Positions 15,072-21,098 are shown, numbered from the stretch's first letter. The stretch is 21,811 nt of DNA from an uncultured Collinsella sp. (GCA_900547855.1 URIK01000013.1:1-21811); one strand, 5' to 3'. The notes: a model not told the origin generated them from the sequence alone. A program made the numbers and translations.

Positions 15072-15148
15072 TGGTGCGGCGTATAGGATTCGAACCTATG
15101 ACGTTCTGATTCGTAGTCAGACCCTCTATCCAGCTGAGGTAACGCCGC
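15072..15148 (-). tRNA. tRNA-Arg (anticodon ACG), copy 2
   Basis: Identical over all 77 bases to the copy at 14831-14907: acceptor GCGGCGT/ACGCCGC, anticodon ACG in loop CTACGAA, T-loop TTCGAAT, encoded CCA (15072-15074). The promoter differs from copy 1, so the two are independently transcribed. Confidence 0.98.
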
Positions 15149-15159
15149 AGCGCAAGACA

Positions 15160-15189
15160 TATAAAACCACTTTGGCTTATTGGAGTCAA
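15160..15189 (-). promoter_or_regulatory. Promoter of tRNA-Arg copy 2
   Basis: Minus-strand TTGACT (15189-15184, 5/6) and TTTATA (15165-15160) with an 18-base spacer. The expected start lies just upstream of the mature 5' end at 15148. Confidence 0.65.
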
Positions 15190-15225
15190 GCACAATCTCA
15201 AACTTTTTTGTGGAACGCAGTTTTG

Positions 15226-15603
15226 TCATGCTGCTCCGCATATACCGCTGTTCCCCGTACGATCGATTGGCTTTTCGATCACGTCGAACTTGGCATCAAG
15301 TTCCCTCAGGAGCGATCTCACCCGCTGGGCACAATCATAATCGGCAAACGAGATACTCAGCATGCGCGCGACCTGGTTGGAAGTCCCAACTCCATAGAAT
15401 TGCTCCAGCGCCACAAGCCCCTCGTGCGCCACAAACGTCTCGACCACATGCGGCGACTCCTCAAAGCACCATTGTGTCAACGGACCCTCACTCGTCTGCC
15501 GAACCACCAGGCCGCCCATGCCAGACGGCTCACACGTTACAAGCAGGTACTCCCCGCCCTCGTCGCTCTCAAACAAAACCACCCGATCATCAAACAGCTC
15601 CAT
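15226..15603 (-). CDS. Hypothetical protein, 125 residues
   Basis: I do not recognise a family. The product is a small acidic soluble protein with no signal peptide or membrane segment. Its N-terminal half reads as beta-rich (RVVLFESDEGGEYLLVTCE and GGLVVRQTSEG), with a helical C-terminal half (ARMLSISFADYDCAQRVRSLL). ATG 15603 has AGGAAGGGG about 5 bases upstream, a strong site. It is a single-gene unit between tRNA-Arg copy 2 and the serS terminator. Its upstream region has two overlapping palindromes (15655-15675), one resembling a LexA box, so it may be regulated. No terminator is evident; its 3' end abuts the tRNA-Arg promoter region. Confidence 0.72.
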   Translation of the reverse strand: MELFDDRVVLFESDEGGEYLLVTCEPSGMGGLVVRQTSEGPLTQWCFEESPHVVETFVAHEGLVALEQFYGVGTSNQVARMLSISFADYDCAQRVRSLLRELDAKFDVIEKPIDRTGNSGICGAA

Positions 15604-15654
15604 CGCATCCCCTTCCTCTCGCTTCTATTTAACAAAAGAATAGCAGGTGGATGC

Positions 15655-15675
15655 CTGTATACAGAACGTTTGTTC
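15655..15675 (-). promoter_or_regulatory. Overlapping palindromes, possible LexA-type operator
   Basis: CTGTATACAG (15655-15664) is a perfect dyad. GAAC-GTTT-GTTC (15664-15675), followed by G, fits the Gram-positive and actinobacterial SOS-box core GAAC-N4-GTTC. They lie 52-72 bases upstream of the hypothetical gene, near a possible -10 TATTCT (minus strand, about 15637-15642). Repressor identity is inferred. Confidence 0.4.
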
Positions 15676-15724
15676 GTGTGTTTTCTATTGAGCTGTCCGC
15701 GCGATATGGTAAAGCTCCGCACAC

Positions 15725-15755
15725 AAAAAGGGCGCCCCAGAAAGGAGCGCCCTTG
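15725..15755 (-). terminator. Rho-independent terminator of serS
   Basis: Minus-strand AAGGGCGC (15754-15747) pairs with GCGCCCTT (15735-15728), followed by a T5 run. It begins 22 bases past the serS stop. Confidence 0.92.
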
Positions 15756-15776
15756 CAAATCGCTTATGCAGGCAAC

Positions 15777-17060
15777 CTACGCAACCGGCTCGATCTTCTC
15801 GAGGCCGCCCATGTAAGGACGAAGAACCTCGGGGACCGTGATGGTGCCGTCGGCGTTCTGGTAGTTCTCCAGAATGGCGGCCATGGTGCGGCCAGCCGGC
15901 AGGCCGGAACCGTTGAGGGTGTGCAGGTAGCGCGAGCCCTTGAAGTTCTCGGGGTCGCGATACTTGATGTTGGCGCGACGGGCCTGGAAATCGCCGCAGT
16001 TAGAGCAGGAGCTGATCTCCTTGTAGGCGTTATAGCTCGGCAGCCAGACCTCGATGTCGTAGGTCTGACGGGCAGAGAAGCCCAGGTCGCCGGTGCACAG
16101 GCTAATCACGCGATACGGAAGGCCCAGCTGCTGAAGCAGGAACTCGGCCTCGGCGGTCATGCTCTCGAGCTCCTCGTCGGACTCCTCCGGCTTGGCAAAC
16201 TTGACCATCTCGACCTTGTCGAACTCGTGCTGGCGGATGATGCCGCGGGTGTCGCGACCAGCGGAGCCGGCCTCCTCGCGGAAGCAGGGGGTGAAGGCGG
16301 TGTAGCGGCGCGGCAGGGTATCAGCATCGAGAACCTCGCCGGCGTGCAGGTTGGTAAGCACGACCTCGGCGGTGGGGATCAGGAAGTTGTCGCCCGAGAC
16401 GTGATAGGCGTCGTCCTCGAACTTGGGCAGCTGACCCGTGCCAAACATGGTCTGACGCTTGACGACGATGGGCGGCCACCACTCCTTAAAGCCACGGCTG
16501 GTGTGCGTGTCAAGGAAGAAGTTGATGAGGGCGCGCTCAAGACGGGCGCCGGCGCCACCGAGAACGGTAAAGCGGCTGCCGGAGAGCTTGTTGCCGCGCT
16601 CGAAATCGAGGATGTCGAGGTCGGTGCCCAGGTCCCAGTGCGGCTTAAAGTCGAAGTCGAACTCGCGCGGGGTGCCCCAACGACGGCGCTCGATGTTCTC
16701 GTCCTCATCCTTGCCGTACGGCGTGGCCTCGCAAGGGATGTTGGGAAGGTGAGCCATAAAGTCGTACTGCTCCTGCTCGAGAGCGGTGCGGCGCTCGGCC
16801 AGACCGTCAATCTTCTCGTTGACGGCGCGCACGGCCTCCTTGGCGGCCTCGGCCTCGTCCTTCTTGCCCTCCTTCATCAGGGCGCCAATCTTCTTGGACT
16901 CGGCGTTACGCGTGGCCTGGAGCTCCTCGACCTCGGTGATGACGGCACGGCGCTCGTCGTCGAGTTCAAAGAACTTCTCGCGATCCCAAGACGTCTGGCG
17001 ATTTGCCATGGCGGTATCGATGGCATCGGGGTTCTCGCGAACAAACTTGATATCAAGCAT
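15777..17060 (-). CDS. serS: Serine--tRNA ligase
   Basis: Cytosolic class II aminoacyl-tRNA synthetase that charges tRNA-Ser, 427 residues, normal for the family. It has an N-terminal antiparallel coiled-coil arm (about 30-100), which contacts the long variable arm of tRNA-Ser. Class II motifs: motif 1 around FFLDTHTSRGFKEWWPP, motif 2 FREEAGSAGRDTRGIIRQHEF and motif 3 LNGSGLPAGRTMAAILENYQ. I chose ATG 17060 because GGAGGATCTA lies directly upstream and the protein begins MLDIKFVRENPD as in other SerRS; an earlier in-frame start at 17087 would precede the ribosome site. I see no T-box antiterminator in the short leader. Confidence 0.97.
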   Translation of the reverse strand: MLDIKFVRENPDAIDTAMANRQTSWDREKFFELDDERRAVITEVEELQATRNAESKKIGALMKEGKKDEAEAAKEAVRAVNEKIDGLAERRTALEQEQYDFMAHLPNIPCEATPYGKDEDENIERRRWGTPREFDFDFKPHWDLGTDLDILDFERGNKLSGSRFTVLGGAGARLERALINFFLDTHTSRGFKEWWPPIVVKRQTMFGTGQLPKFEDDAYHVSGDNFLIPTAEVVLTNLHAGEVLDADTLPRRYTAFTPCFREEAGSAGRDTRGIIRQHEFDKVEMVKFAKPEESDEELESMTAEAEFLLQQLGLPYRVISLCTGDLGFSARQTYDIEVWLPSYNAYKEISSCSNCGDFQARRANIKYRDPENFKGSRYLHTLNGSGLPAGRTMAAILENYQNADGTITVPEVLRPYMGGLEKIEPVA

Positions 17061-17116
17061 TAGATCCTCCGGCGATATACATTCCATTTAGGTTGCAACC
17101 TTGTACATGTATGGGC

Positions 17117-17128
17117 AAGTATATACTT
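17117..17128. promoter_or_regulatory. Divergent promoter region with 12-bp palindrome (serS / microprotein)
   Basis: AAGTATATACTT is a perfect dyad holding TATACT on both strands. On the minus strand TTGGGT is 18 bases upstream of it, giving a serS leader of about 60 bases. On the plus strand TTGTAC is 15 bases upstream. Spacers are not ideal, so the boxes are tentative. Confidence 0.4.
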
Positions 17129-17171
17129 ATGAGCGTTTACGACCCAACCCAACTACGCAAGAAGGCACCCA

Positions 17172-17345
17172 ATGGACGCAGTTTTTTCCTTTTTGTTTGG
17201 CACCCGCACCGGTTTTGCCATCCTTTTCGCCGGCGGCATCCTACTGTTTGCGATTCTTGCCTTTGTAATGGAGAAGCGCACCCATAAGATGTATGTCGAC
17301 CGTGGCCCCAAGTCCGAGGACGAAGAAGACGGCTTCTGGGACTAG
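17172..17345 (+). CDS. Small membrane protein, 57 residues
   Basis: Begins MDAVFSFLFGTRTGFAILF and ends EDEEDGFWD. It has a hydrophobic helix near residues 14-33, a basic patch (EKRTHKMYVDR) just after it, and a highly acidic C-terminus, so it is probably a single-pass inner-membrane protein with a cytosolic tail. AAGAAGG lies 6 bases before ATG 17172. It is divergent from serS, shares the palindromic promoter region, and is followed by two terminator hairpins. Those flanking signals support a real gene. I do not recognise a family. Confidence 0.75.
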   Translation: MDAVFSFLFGTRTGFAILFAGGILLFAILAFVMEKRTHKMYVDRGPKSEDEEDGFWD

Positions 17346-17382
17346 CCTGCCAAAAAGAGACAGGCTTATTTTGGTCGGTTTT
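17346..17382 (+). terminator. Terminator hairpin of the small membrane protein gene
   Basis: CCTGCCAAAA pairs with TTTTGGTCGG (one mismatch, one wobble) and is followed by TTTT. The sequence 17345-17382 is an inverted copy (29 of 38 bases) of the proC terminator at 17463-17503. Confidence 0.6.
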
Positions 17383-17396
17383 ATCTGGGCAAACGC

Positions 17397-17439
17397 AAGC
17401 GCCCCGCAACTGGAATTGAGCCAGTTGCGGGGCGCTTTT
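17397..17439 (+). terminator. Very strong 17-bp-stem terminator
   Basis: A perfect 17-base stem (17397-17413 with 17421-17437) and 7-base loop, followed by TTTT on the plus strand. It is placed between two convergent transcription units, where it blocks read-through from the plus strand into proC. Confidence 0.9.
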
Positions 17440-17462
17440 CGTACATGCAACAAAACCGCAGG

Positions 17463-17503
17463 AAAAACCTGCCAAAATAAACCTGTCCCTAAATGGCGGG
17501 TTT
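17463..17503 (-). terminator. proC terminator, inverted copy of the facing terminator
   Basis: Minus-strand AACCCGCCA pairs with TGGCAGGTT (one mismatch) and ends in TTTTT. The upstream arm overlaps the proC stop codon. It contains GGGACAGGTTTATTTTGGC, shared in degenerate form with 17357-17375. Confidence 0.65.
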
Positions 17504-18273
17504 TACTGGAGGGTGGCGTCGATGGCCTTGACCAGGGCGCTGCGCATGCCGGCGTCCTCGAGCGCGACGACGCCCTTGATGGTGGCACCACCGGGCGAGC
17601 ATACGGCATCCTTCATCGCCGCAGGATGCTGACCAGTTGAAAGCTGCAACTTTGCCGTACCTAGCACCATCTGGCTCACAATGCGATAGGCATCGGCACG
17701 CGGGATACCGTGCTTGACCGCCGCATCGCCCAGGGCCTCGATTGCCATAGCGACAAATGCCGGAGCGCAACCGCCCACCGTGCCGCCCACGAACAGCAGG
17801 CTCGTATCAAGCTCGACCACCGCACCGAGCTTGCCAAGCAGATCAAGCACCACGGCGCTCTGCTCATCACTAAGCGTGGAAGCCTTCTCGCAAGCGATGA
17901 CGCCCTCGCCCACCGAAACCGGTGTGTTGGGCACCGTCGAGATATGCGCGACGCCCGGCAGGACCTGCTCCCACTTGGCACTGTCCCAGGTCCAGGCAAC
18001 CGACAGAACGACCTTTTTGGCAAGAGCATCCTTGAGCGGGGCGAATACCTTCTCGATCATGTACGGTTTGACCGCAGCGACCACGATATCGGATGCGGCG
18101 ACAACCTCGGCGGCATCGTGGCAGGCGACCATGCCGCGCGCCTCGCAGCGCTCAACCAGTGCGTCGTAGCGACCCGCGCAGGCGCACATGTCGCTCGCGG
18201 CTACACCGGCAGCGATCCAGCCATCGGCCATAGCGCTCGCCATATTGCCAAAACCGACAAACCCAATCTTCAT
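17503..18273 (-). CDS. proC: Pyrroline-5-carboxylate reductase
   Basis: Cytosolic NAD(P)H-dependent enzyme that makes L-proline from 1-pyrroline-5-carboxylate, 256 residues (family usually 260-280). The Rossmann GxGxM motif is seen in GFVGFGNMASAM (4-15), the substrate loop in VAAVKPYMIEKV, a PNTPVSVGEGV strand, the helical dimerisation domain from GGTVGGCAPAFVA, and the family signature SPGGATIKGVVALEDAGMR near the C-terminus. ATG 18273 has GAGAGGA about 9 bases upstream. It is a separate unit from rlmH (73-base gap). Its stop codon is inside the terminator hairpin. Confidence 0.95.
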   Translation of the reverse strand: MKIGFVGFGNMASAMADGWIAAGVAASDMCACAGRYDALVERCEARGMVACHDAAEVVAASDIVVAAVKPYMIEKVFAPLKDALAKKVVLSVAWTWDSAKWEQVLPGVAHISTVPNTPVSVGEGVIACEKASTLSDEQSAVVLDLLGKLGAVVELDTSLLFVGGTVGGCAPAFVAMAIEALGDAAVKHGIPRADAYRIVSQMVLGTAKLQLSTGQHPAAMKDAVCSPGGATIKGVVALEDAGMRSALVKAIDATLQ

Positions 18274-18346
18274 ATCTCATAGTCCTCTCAGACACGCTCT
18301 TCAAAACGAAAGCTATTGTCCCACGCCATTGTTTCGTATTGCCGAC

Positions 18347-18817
18347 CTATTTGTGATACGGCTCGCCACGACTGATCTTGCAGGCACGGTAGATCTGCTC
18401 CAGCAGCACCACGCGTGCCAGGTTATGCGGCAAGGTAATGCGTCCAAAGCTGAGCATCTCGTCGGCGCGGGCGCGCACCTCATCACTCACGCCGTCCGAT
18501 CCGCCGATTACAAAGGCGATGTCGCTGTTGCCTCGCAGCATAAGATCGTCGAGCCGCGCCGAAAACTCCTCGCTCGAGCGCTCCTTGCCCTCGATAGCCA
18601 GCAGGATCACATGCGCTCGAGACGGCAGGGCAGCAAGAATCGCCGCCCCCTCCTTGTCACGTGCGGTATCCACACCGCCCGCCTTGGCCGGGTCGATATC
18701 GGCCACCTCGCGGATATCGACCTTGGCATAGGCACCCAGGCGCTTGGTGTACTCAGCGCACGCGTCCTTCCAAAAGCGCTCCTTAAGCTTACCGACGCAA
18801 ACGACGGTGTATTTCAC
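18347..18817 (-). CDS. rlmH: 23S rRNA (pseudouridine-1915-N3)-methyltransferase RlmH
   Basis: SPOUT-class methyltransferase that uses SAM to methylate pseudouridine 1915 in helix 69 of 23S rRNA on 70S ribosomes. 156 residues, the usual size. The trefoil-knot SAM site is seen in FVIGGSDGVSDEV, and the conserved C-terminus LPHNLARVVLLEQIYRA runs to GEPYHK, diagnostic of RlmH. The start is GTG 18817 with AAGGAG 7 bases upstream. That site overlaps the TAG stop of the SPFH gene, which ends 6 bases before, so the pair is probably translationally coupled. Confidence 0.97.
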   Translation of the reverse strand: MKYTVVCVGKLKERFWKDACAEYTKRLGAYAKVDIREVADIDPAKAGGVDTARDKEGAAILAALPSRAHVILLAIEGKERSSEEFSARLDDLMLRGNSDIAFVIGGSDGVSDEVRARADEMLSFGRITLPHNLARVVLLEQIYRACKISRGEPYHK

Positions 18818-18823
18818 GCGCGT

Positions 18824-19762
18824 CTACTCCTTCGAATCGTTTTGAACTTTTCCGGCGGTCAGCATCTGCTCGAACATAGAGGCCGACTGCGAGAAGTCGC
18901 TCGGCAGCACGACCGTCGAGGTTTTACCCGTGCGAGCGAACTCCGTCATCATCTCAGACCACTGCGTAAACATGAACAGTTGGTTGGCCTCGTCATTGCC
19001 GACACCCGTCTCCTGGATGATCTCGAGCGAATCTTTGATACCCAGCGCGATGGCCTTGCGCTGGTTAGCGATGCCCTCGCCCGCCTTTTCCATAGCCTCG
19101 GCCTCGGCGGTCGCCTCGGTGACGCGCTTGATGCGGTCGGCCTCGGCGAGCTCCTGTGCCGCAGCGCGCTTGCGCTGGGCGGCGTTGATGTCGTTCATGG
19201 AGTTCTCGACCTCGGTCGGCAGTGCGATTTTGGTGATGAGCGTCGACACGAGGGTGAAGCCGTAGGCGGCCATCTGCTCGGAAACGGTAGCGTTGACATC
19301 CTTGGCGATGTCATCCTTCTTGGCAAAGACCTCATCGAGTGTGTAGACGGGAATCGAAGAGCGCAGGGCGTCGGTGATGAAGTCACGCATCTGGTCGACG
19401 GGCTCCTGCAGCATATAGTAGCTCTTGTAGATGCCCGAATCCGCCGGGCCAGCACCCATGTCATAGCTCACGTGATATTGAGCCGAGACCTCGAGGCCGA
19501 TGGTCACGTTGTCCTGAGTCTTAACGTCGATACCAAAACCGTTTTTCATGGTGCGCAGACTCACCGTGGCAGCCTTGCGGTCGATCACGGGCACTTTCAT
19601 GTGGAAGCCCGCGTTGACGATGCGGTTGAACTTGCCCAGACGCTCGATGATCACGGCATGCTGCTGTTCAACGACATAGCAGGCGCTGGGAAGCAGCAGC
19701 AACAGGATGATGATGGGAATCAAAAGGCTGGTAAGGGCGGCAATGATACCGGAAAACAGCAT
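18824..19762 (-). CDS. SPFH/Band 7 (stomatin-like) membrane protein
   Basis: A stomatin/prohibitin-type protein of 312 residues (QmcA/YbbK-like). An N-terminal membrane helix (about 5-27, rich in Leu and Ile) leads into the SPFH domain, starting YVVEQQHAVIIERLGKFNRI and continuing to about residue 200 (VPVIDRKAATVSLRT, KTQDNVTIGLEV). An Ala/Glu-rich coiled coil follows (AAQRKRAAAQELAEADRIKRVTEATAEAEAMEKAGEG). Such proteins form membrane microdomain scaffolds or modulate proteases. No NfeD partner is adjacent. ATG 19762 has AGAGGAG about 7 bases upstream; the GTG at 19783 lies upstream of that site. It is cotranscribed with rlmH. Confidence 0.92.
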   Translation of the reverse strand: MLFSGIIAALTSLLIPIIILLLLLPSACYVVEQQHAVIIERLGKFNRIVNAGFHMKVPVIDRKAATVSLRTMKNGFGIDVKTQDNVTIGLEVSAQYHVSYDMGAGPADSGIYKSYYMLQEPVDQMRDFITDALRSSIPVYTLDEVFAKKDDIAKDVNATVSEQMAAYGFTLVSTLITKIALPTEVENSMNDINAAQRKRAAAQELAEADRIKRVTEATAEAEAMEKAGEGIANQRKAIALGIKDSLEIIQETGVGNDEANQLFMFTQWSEMMTEFARTGKTSTVVLPSDFSQSASMFEQMLTAGKVQNDSKE

Positions 19763-19825
19763 GGTCTCTCCTCTGATAGGCACACGTTGGCATTAGGATA
19801 CCCGTCCAAGGAGATCGTGCATATC

Positions 19826-19853
19826 AAAAAAGCCCCCATTGCTGGGAGCTCTT
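19826..19853 (-). terminator. Terminator copy behind the truncated tRNA-Leu fragment
   Basis: Minus-strand AGCTCCC pairs with GGGGGCT around AGCAAT, followed by T5-6. It is a copy of the tRNA-Leu terminator at 20015-20043 with one stem substitution that leaves a T-G wobble. It now lies upstream of the SPFH gene. Confidence 0.8.
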
Positions 19854-19861
19854 TCATGTAA

Positions 19862-19879
19862 TGGTGCGGGCGAAAGGAC
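19862..19879 (-). pseudogene. Truncated tRNA-Leu(CAG) 3' end
   Basis: Eighteen bases identical to 20051-20068: CCA, discriminator A, acceptor 3' strand CGCCCGC, T-stem 3' strand and one or two T-loop bases. Homology stops within the T-loop and the 92-bp element follows. It cannot encode a tRNA. Confidence 0.9.
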
Positions 19880-19880
19880 G

Positions 19881-19972
19881 TCCGCGTATCCGCTTCGCGG
19901 ATCCGCACCGGCTTCGGCCGCCTGCCGGCGTCCTCGCCAGCTCGCTAAAAACGCTCCGCGTTTTCTTTACGC
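19881..19972. mobile_element. 92-bp hairpin-rich element, copy B (tRNA-Leu locus)
   Basis: It matches 14659-14750 at 85 of 92 positions, ungapped. Same hairpins: ATCCGC/GCGGAT, CCGGC/GCCGG and AAAACGC/GCGTTTT. Placed as in copy A: tRNA 3' fragment to the left, inverted T-arm to the right, then terminator and intact tRNA. Presence beside two different tRNA species argues against simple tandem duplication of one locus. Confidence 0.55.
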
Positions 19973-19977
19973 TCGCT

Positions 19978-20005
19978 CCTTCGCAGGTTCAAGTCCCTGT
20001 GAAGG
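19978..20005 (+). repeat. Hairpin presenting an inverted tRNA-Leu T-loop
   Basis: CCTTCGCAGG (19978-19987) pairs with CCTGTGAAGG (19996-20005; one G-T wobble), exposing TTCAAGTC. Within it AGGTTCAAGTCC (19985-19996) is the reverse complement of the tRNA-Leu T-arm at 20065-20076. TTCAAGT is not self-complementary, so orientation and Leu identity are unambiguous. Confidence 0.75.
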
Positions 20006-20014
20006 GCCCATACC

Positions 20015-20043
20015 AAAAAAGCTCCCATTGCTGGGAGCTCTTT
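20015..20043 (-). terminator. Rho-independent terminator of tRNA-Leu
   Basis: Minus-strand AGCTCCC pairs with GGGAGCT around AGCAAT, with A/T outer pairs and a T6 run. It begins 7 bases past the CCA end. Confidence 0.93.
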
Positions 20044-20050
20044 AATTTAA

Positions 20051-20137
20051 TGGTGCGGGCGAAAGGACTTGAACCTTCATGGGGTTGCCCCCATACGGAC
20101 CTGAACCGTACGCGTCTGCCAATTCCGCCACGCCCGC
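20051..20137 (-). tRNA. tRNA-Leu (anticodon CAG)
   Basis: Class II tRNA: acceptor GCGGGCG/CGCCCGC, discriminator A, encoded CCA (20051-20053), anticodon stem TACGG/CCGTA with loop TTCAGGT (anticodon CAG, decodes CUG). A long variable arm (TGGGGGCAACCCCA) and a T-arm with loop TTCAAGT follow. CUG is a major leucine codon in GC-rich genomes. Own promoter and terminator flank it. Confidence 0.98.
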
Positions 20138-20148
20138 GTGCAGGAATT

Positions 20149-20177
20149 AGAATAACGGAGCGCCATCGCGAACGCAA
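20149..20177 (-). promoter_or_regulatory. Promoter of tRNA-Leu
   Basis: Minus-strand TTGCGT (20177-20172) and TATTCT (20154-20149) with exactly 17 bases between. The -35 box ends 3 bases from the tatD stop codon. The expected start is a few bases before the mature 5' end. Confidence 0.7.
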
Positions 20178-20180
20178 GAA

Positions 20181-21098
20181 CTATTTTTGAAAAAGTTTAC
20201 AGGCATTTTCCCAAGCTGCTCGCGCGATTGCCTCAGCATCCTCGCCGGTACGATCGACACGGTCGTTGACCAGCGTGTTTGCCGTAATGGAGATCATTGC
20301 GGGCTCGCATTCAAGACCGCGGATGGGCTCTGGAGCCATATACGGGCAATCCGTCTCGAACAAAATTCGATCGAGTGGGGTTGCCGCAAATGCCTCGCGC
20401 ACGTCGTCGTTGCGCTTAAAGGTGGCCGCACCACCATAGGCGATATAGCAGCCCAGCTCCACAAAGCGCTCCATCGTGGCGCGGTCCTCGCCAAAACAGT
20501 GCAGCACACAACCGGCCTGGGGCACGCCCACCTCACGAAGCACGTTGTAGGCGTCCACGTGCGAGGTACGCTCATGGTCCGTGTCCTCGTGGCGCAGATG
20601 CAGCTCCACCGGCACGTTACGGCACACGGCAAGCTCGAGCTGACGCGCCATGCAGTCAATCTGCACGTTATGGGGTGCCGGCGCGATATCGTCGTCATAG
20701 TCCATGTGGTAGTCCAGGCCGATTTCGCCAATACCGGCGCATAAGGGGTCATCAAGTGCCGCAACGACCTGTGCATGAACGTCGTCGGTATAGTCCGGCG
20801 CGCCATACGGATGCACGCCGGCAAGATACTTGATCTGCGGGATATCCTGCATCGGAAGAATCTCGCGCACCAGCCAGTCGCTATAGTCCGCCACGCTGCG
20901 CTTGTCGGCAATGGGGTCGAACATCGTCACCAACAGGTCGACGCCCGCGGCTTTGGCGCGCACGAGCGTCTCGGGCACATCCTTGCCCCAAAACGAAAGC
21001 AGATGTGCATGCGTGTCGGCAAGCGGCGCCAAGGGCACGGGACAAGCAACCGTCTTCTTTTTCTTGGTAAACGTCACGCGTTCGGCATTAGACGTCAT
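20181..21098 (-). CDS. tatD: TatD-family metal-dependent hydrolase (DNase)
   Basis: Cytosolic TIM-barrel hydrolase of the TatD/YcfH family, a metal-dependent 3'-5' exonuclease or deoxyribonuclease group. 305 residues; family members are usually about 260, and a Lys-rich N-terminal extension (TKKKK, 11-15) explains part of the excess. Metal-site motifs: DTHAHL (28-33, His30 and His32), GEIGLDYH (124-131, Glu125), HLRH (167-170), LHCF (199-202) and FETDCPYMAPEP (Asp250). ATG 21098 lies inside the end of rsmA (11-base overlap) with GGGAG about 8 bases upstream, so the two are coupled. The tatD-rsmA pairing is common in Gram-positive genomes. Confidence 0.94.
   Translation of the reverse strand: MTSNAERVTFTKKKKTVACPVPLAPLADTHAHLLSFWGKDVPETLVRAKAAGVDLLVTMFDPIADKRSVADYSDWLVREILPMQDIPQIKYLAGVHPYGAPDYTDDVHAQVVAALDDPLCAGIGEIGLDYHMDYDDDIAPAPHNVQIDCMARQLELAVCRNVPVELHLRHEDTDHERTSHVDAYNVLREVGVPQAGCVLHCFGEDRATMERFVELGCYIAYGGAATFKRNDDVREAFAATPLDRILFETDCPYMAPEPIRGLECEPAMISITANTLVNDRVDRTGEDAEAIARAAWENACKLFQK

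Larger units (their letters stand above)
19820..19879 (-). repeat. Direct repeat (attR-like) of the tRNA-Leu 3' end and terminator
   Basis: This 60-bp block matches 20009-20068 with 4 differences, in the same orientation, 189 bp away. It spans terminator plus tRNA 3' end. The match ends in the T-loop, which is how attachment-site duplications at tRNA genes usually look. The Arg locus has an equivalent pair with a 190-bp period. Confidence 0.75.

Noticed and set aside
14553..15148. CRISPR array
   Set aside because: The repeats are long, few, irregularly spaced and made of tRNA parts and terminators. No cas gene is present.
15651..17063. 470-codon plus-strand frame antisense to serS
   Set aside because: SerRS on the minus strand has all class II motifs. 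The antisense product is low complexity, rich in Leu, Val and Gly.
17061..17171. T-box riboswitch upstream of serS
   Set aside because: The region is short and lacks an AGGGTGG-type antiterminator motif or specifier stem.
18188..19861. 557-codon plus-strand frame opposite rlmH and the SPFH gene
   Set aside because: The two minus-strand genes are clear family members with good ribosome sites. The plus frame has no recognisable domain.
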